Below are positions 59,691-64,000 of a stretch of DNA of 64,000 bases, piece after piece. The position numbers and the translations under genes are program-made. Origin of the DNA: Solen grandis (lineage: Eukaryota; Mollusca; Bivalvia; Adapedonta; Solenidae). Under the pieces are notes generated by a model. That model saw only the letters and a list, made by a program, of their open reading frames with translations, was not told the origin of the DNA and searched no databases. The DNA is taken from NCBI GenBank assembly GCA_021229015.1, contig CM037778.1, forward strand, positions 13,731,294 through 13,795,293. The letters run 5' to 3'. Within the stretch, counting starts at the first letter, position 1, and each line of letters starts with the position of its first letter.

Positions 59691-59734
<44 letters not shown>
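59691..59734. repeat. (AT)n microsatellite
   Basis: Pure AT run of about 22 copies after a short A run. Confidence 0.95.
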
Positions 59735-59737
<3 letters not shown>

Positions 59738-59755
59738 TGACTGCATCTTCCAACA

Positions 59756-60127
59756 TTAGGTATTCATTAAGGCCTCAAGGTGGGAAAAAAGGATAGAATA
59801 GAGCCCTTCTTCTATTCCTTTAAAATCAATATCTGGCTGCATGTCACTAAAAGGTAGGATAAGGGAAGATATGCCATAATCCTTCAATTGTTTCAGCTGG
59901 TCCTCTTGAATGATATTTAATGGAGAAATCACCAACACTGCAGTTCTGCTGTACCCCCTCCTCTTCATAATGCTTGGTAGCAACTGATATATGATACTCT
60001 TACCATATCAAACTGGTACAATTAAATCTCTTCCCTCAGTAATAATTTTCTAACAATCTAATTGTTTCTGTTTTAAAACCATAGATGGATTTAAGTCATA
60101 AACACATTCTTTTAAAAGTTGTTCCAT
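59756..60127 (-). pseudogene. RecQ-like DEAD/H helicase N-terminal relic
   Basis: RecQ helicases unwind DNA 3' to 5' using ATP. On the minus strand, from ATG at 60127, the reading gives a RecQ-type Q motif region (LNPSMVLKQKQ), the Walker A region GRDLIVPV-stop-YGKSIIYQLLPSIM, and the segment after it AVLVISPLNIIQEDQLKQLK followed by DYGISSLIL. It stops at 59756. Two in-frame stops are present: after QLDC, and inside Walker A where PTGYGKS would be expected. No introns are seen, and the DEAH, SAT and C-terminal domains are missing. It covers about 124 codons, compared with more than 350 for a full helicase core. It is therefore a truncated, inactive copy of a multicopy invertebrate RecQ-like gene, retroposed or carried by a transposon. 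It could alternatively be one exon of a dead gene. Confidence 0.75.
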
Positions 60128-60322
60128 ATTCTGATATTTATGTTTTTTTACATTGGTTATGTTACAGTAACATAATTTTTACAGTGTTGCAGTAGAAATA
60201 CTCTCTAAAATAAATACATTAATATATATTTTCCATTTTTTCAACTTAATTTATCATAATATTATATCAATGAGAGAAAACTAAACTGATGCATAGAAAC
60301 AGTTTTTTAACAATTCTTAAAA
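60128..60322. other. AT-rich non-coding spacer
   Basis: Nothing recognised. Confidence 0.5.
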
Positions 60323-60837
60323 CAAGAGGGCCAAGATGCATGGCCCTGTATCGCTCACCTGAGTAAGATGGCTGTGTTAGGCAAAATGACAAAAAATCTG
60401 CATCTAAAGTGTTTTTCTAACATTTGACTAAGTGACCTACATATTGATCCTACTTGAATTTGCACTCAACTGGGAATTCATGCAGTCATCATTCATATCA
60501 AGTTTAATGAAGACTGGGACAAAAATGTAGGCCTCTAGAGTGTTCACAGATTTTTCTAAAATTTGCCCTTGTGACCTTCTTTTTGACCGTATGTTGCCCA
60601 GTTTTGAATTCATCCGAGATTTGATGTAAACAAACATTCTGACCAAGTTACATTAAGGTTATAAAGTGTTCACAAAGTTTTTCTAAGATCTGACCTGGTG
60701 ACCTAGTTTTTGACCCCACATGACCCACTTTCAAACTCATTCGAGATATCATGTAGACAAACATCCTGCTCAAGTTTCATGAAGAATGGGCCAAAACTAT
60801 GGCCTCTAGAGTGTTCACAAGTGCTCAGGTGAGCTAA
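60323..60837 (+). mobile_element. family-1 element (body C, diverged)
   Basis: Start CAAGAGGGCCAAGATGCATG, then GTATCGCTCACCTGAG. Units carry TCTGACCAAGTT, TCTAAGATCTGACCTGGTGA and GGCCTCTAGAGTGTTCACA. The end GTGCTCAGGTGAGCTAA is at 60837. The microsatellite and the first arm of the long 3' hairpin are missing. Confidence 0.88.
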
Positions 60838-60983
60838 AAAGGTAAAAGAAAAATGTGTACATCAGAAATCCTTATAAATGCCTACTTGTGGGTTGCAGAG
60901 ATCTATGCCAAAGAATGAAGGGGAGATAACTGCGTGGAGACTAAGTCAAATAGTGGCCATAATCTGCATTATATTCAGTCAAC

Positions 60984-61039
60984 AAAAGCTGTCAGGGAGA
61001 CAGCACTCAACTATTCTCAGTGCTTTATAGCATAAAAAA
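60984..61039 (+). mobile_element. family-2 5' fragment
   Basis: CAAAAGCTGTCAGGGAGACAG then CACTCAACTATTC is a worn family-2 start, cut off by the next family-1 element. Confidence 0.6.
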
Positions 61040-62068
61040 CAAGAGGGCCATGATGGCCCTGAATTGCTCAACTGAGAAACATTGCCCTCAATGCCAATTA
61101 CTGTATTATGAGTCATACTGAATACATAATCCATGCAGAAATACAGCAAGATCATCTAAATTCAACACAAAAATTGTACCTGCCATCTTAACTTTGAAGG
61201 TCATAGCTCTAGTAAGTCTATATAAAATCAAGTGACCCATGGGGCGGGGTCAATTTTGAACAGACTTGGTTGACGTCCACAAGTAATCATCTTAACTCCA
61301 GGCTTTGAGAATTCTGACAAGTTTTTCCTAAATAAGTCTATGTAAAATCAAGTGACCCCTGAGGAGGGGCCAATATTGACCCCAAGGCCATGATTTAAAC
61401 AAACTTGGTAGAAGTCTACTAGGCCATGTTAAACACCAAATATATAAACTCCAGGCCTTGTGGTTTCTGACAAAAAGATTTTTCTAGTTTTTCCTTAATA
61501 TAAGTCTATGTAAAATCAAGAAGAAACCCCTGGGGTGGGGCCAATTTTGACCCTGGGGCAATGATTTGAACAAACTTGGTTTAGATCTACTAGGCAATGT
61601 TACACACCAAGTATCTCAACTCCAGGCCTTGTGGTTTCTGACAAGAAGATTTTTCTAGTTTTTCCTATAGAAGTCTATGTAAAATCATGTGACCCCTGGG
61701 GGGGGGCCAATTTTGACCCCTGGGTCATGATTTGAACAAACTTGGTAAAGGTCCATAAGACAATGCCACACACTCAATATCTAAGCTCTAGGCCTTGGGG
61801 TTGGAGGAGAACATTTTTTCAAGATTTCACTTTAAAATCTATTTTTAGCTCCTGTGACCCAGATATACAACGGACTGGAACCATTTGAACAACTTTGGTT
61901 GAGCTTCATTGAAGGAACATCAAAGGAAATTTTCATTAAATTTGGCCCAGTGGTTTAGGAGATGTTGTTTAAAGAAAATTGTTGACGCCGGATGCACGCA
62001 CACACGGACGACGGACAAAAGGCGATAACAATAGCTCACCATGAGCACGTTGTGCTCAGGTGAGCTAA
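61040..62068 (+). mobile_element. family-1 element (body B)
   Basis: Start CAAGAGGGCCATGATGGCCC. Units of about 165 bp carry CCAAATAT(A/C)TAAACTCCAGG, TCTATGTAAAATCAAGTGAC and CCCCTGGGG.GGGGCCAATT. The end portion matches the outer element 34981-37567 (TTTAGCTCCTGTGACC, GACGCCGGATGCACGCACAC). Hairpin and GAGCTAA end at 62068. Confidence 0.92.
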
Positions 62069-62625
62069 AAAGCCATGCTGAATATTTCAAGGGTCATGTA
62101 TCTGTCTGCTCTTTTCTACTCATTGCATTTATGTTGCTGAACAAGTTTACAAAGTATCAAAGCAATAATATTTATGGGTGTATTTTTATATGGAATGCTG
62201 CAGCTGAACTTGGCCTGGGTGAACTATGAAGAGATCTTCCTGCAAGTTTTCTCCCTTAGTAAATGCATTGGTGTGAGGCTGATATTTTTAGGGATGATAC
62301 CATGATTATAAGGCTAATTTACATGGTTATCATACACTTTCTTTTTTTTACACTCCCTCAAGAACTCCAAATTTTCAAAGTCAAAATTCACTACCGCAGG
62401 AGAATGACATGTTTTAATAACAAGTGTCAGCTTCAAATTTAACTCATGATGCCAGCAATTATATTACATACCGATTACTAATAAAATTCACCCCATTGCC
62501 CAATAATGACCCCAAAGACATGTGTGAAGTTTCAAGTGAATACCTTTGGTGGTTGTGGAGATTGAATTTGCACGCATAATCTTAACCAGGAACTTATAAG
62601 TTCACAAAGGGGAATAATTCAGTAA
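62069..62625. other. spacer containing the first copy of a duplicated flank
   Basis: No gene. The last 120 bases (from about 62510) are repeated at about 63290-63409, each time directly before a family-1 start. Confidence 0.6.
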
Positions 62626-63247
62626 CAAGAGGGCCAAGATGGCCCTAAAGACGCTCACCTGAGAAAAACTGCCTTCATTGCCTGTACAAGTTACTAAATT
62701 ATAGCATAGCTGTACTGCATACATAATCTATGAGAACAATTCAATTCCATTTGCTTGTGGTCAAAATTTGAAGTCAACTTGATGAGGGATTATGGCTTTA
62801 AACACACAAATTTAAACATTAATAGGGGCATAACTCCTGAACTTATTGGCCAATATCAGCAATAATCGAACTTGGCCAAGAGATTAAAGCTATCAGCACT
62901 GCCATAGAGTTTGAAGATGATTACTTGAGAAATGAAGATGCTAGAGTGCAAACAAACTGAAATCTGGTATTTTTTAATATTTGATTGCTTATGAAGTGAA
63001 GATGGTAGAGTGCAAACAAACTGAAATCTGGCATTTTTTAAAATTAAAAGGGGCATAACTCCTGACTTAATTGGCCGATATCAGCCATAATCAACTCTGT
63101 CTGAGATATTATGATAATAAATATTGTCATAAAGTTTGAAGATGACTGCTTAAGAAATGAAGATGCTAGAGTGGAAACTAATTGTGGATGACGGACATTC
63201 ATCGATCGTAATAGCTCATCCTGAGCATATATTCTCAGGTTAGCTAA
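62626..63247 (+). mobile_element. family-1 element (body D)
   Basis: Start CAAGAGGGCCAAGATGGCCC. Body-D units carry GGGGCATAACTCCTGA and AAGATGAAGATGCTAGAGTG-like text. The end is CTCATCCTGAGCATATATTC then TCAGGTTAGCTAA (63247), with one change in the final hairpin. Confidence 0.9.
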
Positions 63248-63409
63248 GAATCCATGCTAGAGTTATGGGTCTTGGTAAGTGGGGTATAATTATGACCCTG
63301 AAGACGTGTGAAGCTTCAAGTGAATTCCTTTGGTGGTTGTGGTGATTGAATTTGCACGCATAATCTTAACTAGGAATTTCTAAGTTCACAAAGTGGAATA
63401 ATTCAGTAA

Positions 63410-63856
63410 CAAGAGGGCCAAGATGTTTAGCTTTTTTTTGTTCAGTATCACCCAAAGAGCATTCCTATTGAGTTTCATCAAAATCTGCTCAACTGTGAGT
63501 TTAGGAGGAGATGTCATTTTAAGATCATTCTTGTTTTTAATTCTGACTGGCATCTTGGTTGATGAACCGGAATGATTTTAGTTGTTTTCTTTTGTGCAGT
63601 ATCACCCAATGATTATTCCTATTGATATCCATCTGCTCAGTGATTTAGGAGGAGATGTTGTTTAAAGATTTTTCTATTTTCAGCCTAGGTGTTCATCTTG
63701 TCAGACCAGAATGATTTTTGCTGGTTTTGCTCAGTACCACCTAAGGATCATTCTTGTAAAGTATTATCAAATTCTGCTCAGCAGTTTAGGAGGAGATATC
63801 ATTTAAAGCAAAAGTTGACAACACATGACAGACGGACAAATGCTCAGGTGAGCTAA
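63410..63856 (+). mobile_element. family-1 element (body A, diverged)
   Basis: Starts CAAGAGGGCCAAGATG but then lacks the CGCTCACCTGAG subterminal repeat. Body-A-like units follow (AGTATCACCCAA, TCAGTGATTTAGGAGGAGATG). The end TGCTCAGGTGAGCTAA is at 63856 after a short GACAGACGGAC run. Confidence 0.8.
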
Positions 63857-64000
63857 AAATAGCTAACCATCTGCAAGACTTTTTAAAGGATCAACACCAT
63901 CAACATCAAAGGTGCAAAACAGAATTTAACTAGAACTGCCACTGTCATGGTGCAAATACCCCCCACATGCTGCTTTGTCACAGGGATTTAAATACAAGTA
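63857..64000. other. window end, nothing recognised
   Basis: Short non-coding tail. Confidence 0.6.

Noticed and set aside
22760..63856. CRISPR-like regular repeats
   Set aside because: Repeats are contiguous tandem or palindromic units without unique spacers, and the DNA is eukaryotic.

Overview
The window is AT-rich animal nuclear DNA. It is most likely from a marine bivalve mollusc, probably a clam. That assignment is an inference from four things: a tRNA-derived SINE with the core region typical of mollusc SINEs, a Tc1 element, LINE relics, and a very dense population of elements with internal tandem repeats and ACGG-type microsatellites that resemble the bivalve 'pearl'/Helentron-associated (HINE) repeats. 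There is no complete host gene. One good host exon is visible (46717-46893, minus strand), so at least part of the right half is probably intronic. A 100-base assembly gap (27021-27120) splits the window.

Left part (1-27 kb): mostly non-coding, AT-rich sequence with microsatellites, small TA- or TTAA-flanked MITEs (2053-2288, 23863-24019), and a minus-strand tRNA-type SINE with a 12-bp target duplication (9159-9391). A 1508-bp Tc1 transposon (12341-13848) has intact ends, but its transposase is frameshifted across the DNA-binding region. A decayed two-ORF LINE (about 14.8-22.0 kb) is split by a younger nested element (19302-20312). A roughly 620-bp giant palindrome built of 43-44-bp repeats lies at 22760-23377.

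Middle (27-30 kb): a TTAA-flanked DNA element with two 145-bp inverted repeats encloses an open reading frame that resembles the cysteine-rich C-terminal domain of P2X7-like receptors.

Right part (30-64 kb): almost entirely nested repeats. Several families, with different subterminal repeats and different bodies, share one plan. They start with CAAGAG plus a short hairpin, then a subterminal repeat, an array of roughly 145-169-bp units (or units twice that size), often a GACGG-type microsatellite, the inverted subterminal repeat, and a TAA end. Six insertions can be undone by eye to give an uninterrupted target. They show no target duplication and fix the ends as CAAGAG...GAGCTAA. This superfamily of non-autonomous, Helitron/Helentron-like elements is the main discovery candidate. 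Other items here are a mariner-type terminal-repeat pair holding further nested elements (49763-51821), a TA-flanked element with 23-bp inverted repeats (53639-54836), a SINE inside a MITE (38.3-38.7 kb), and a RecQ-like helicase pseudogene (59756-60127, minus).

The genes do not form a pathway. The window reads as a record of successive transposon insertions around or inside sparse host coding sequence.
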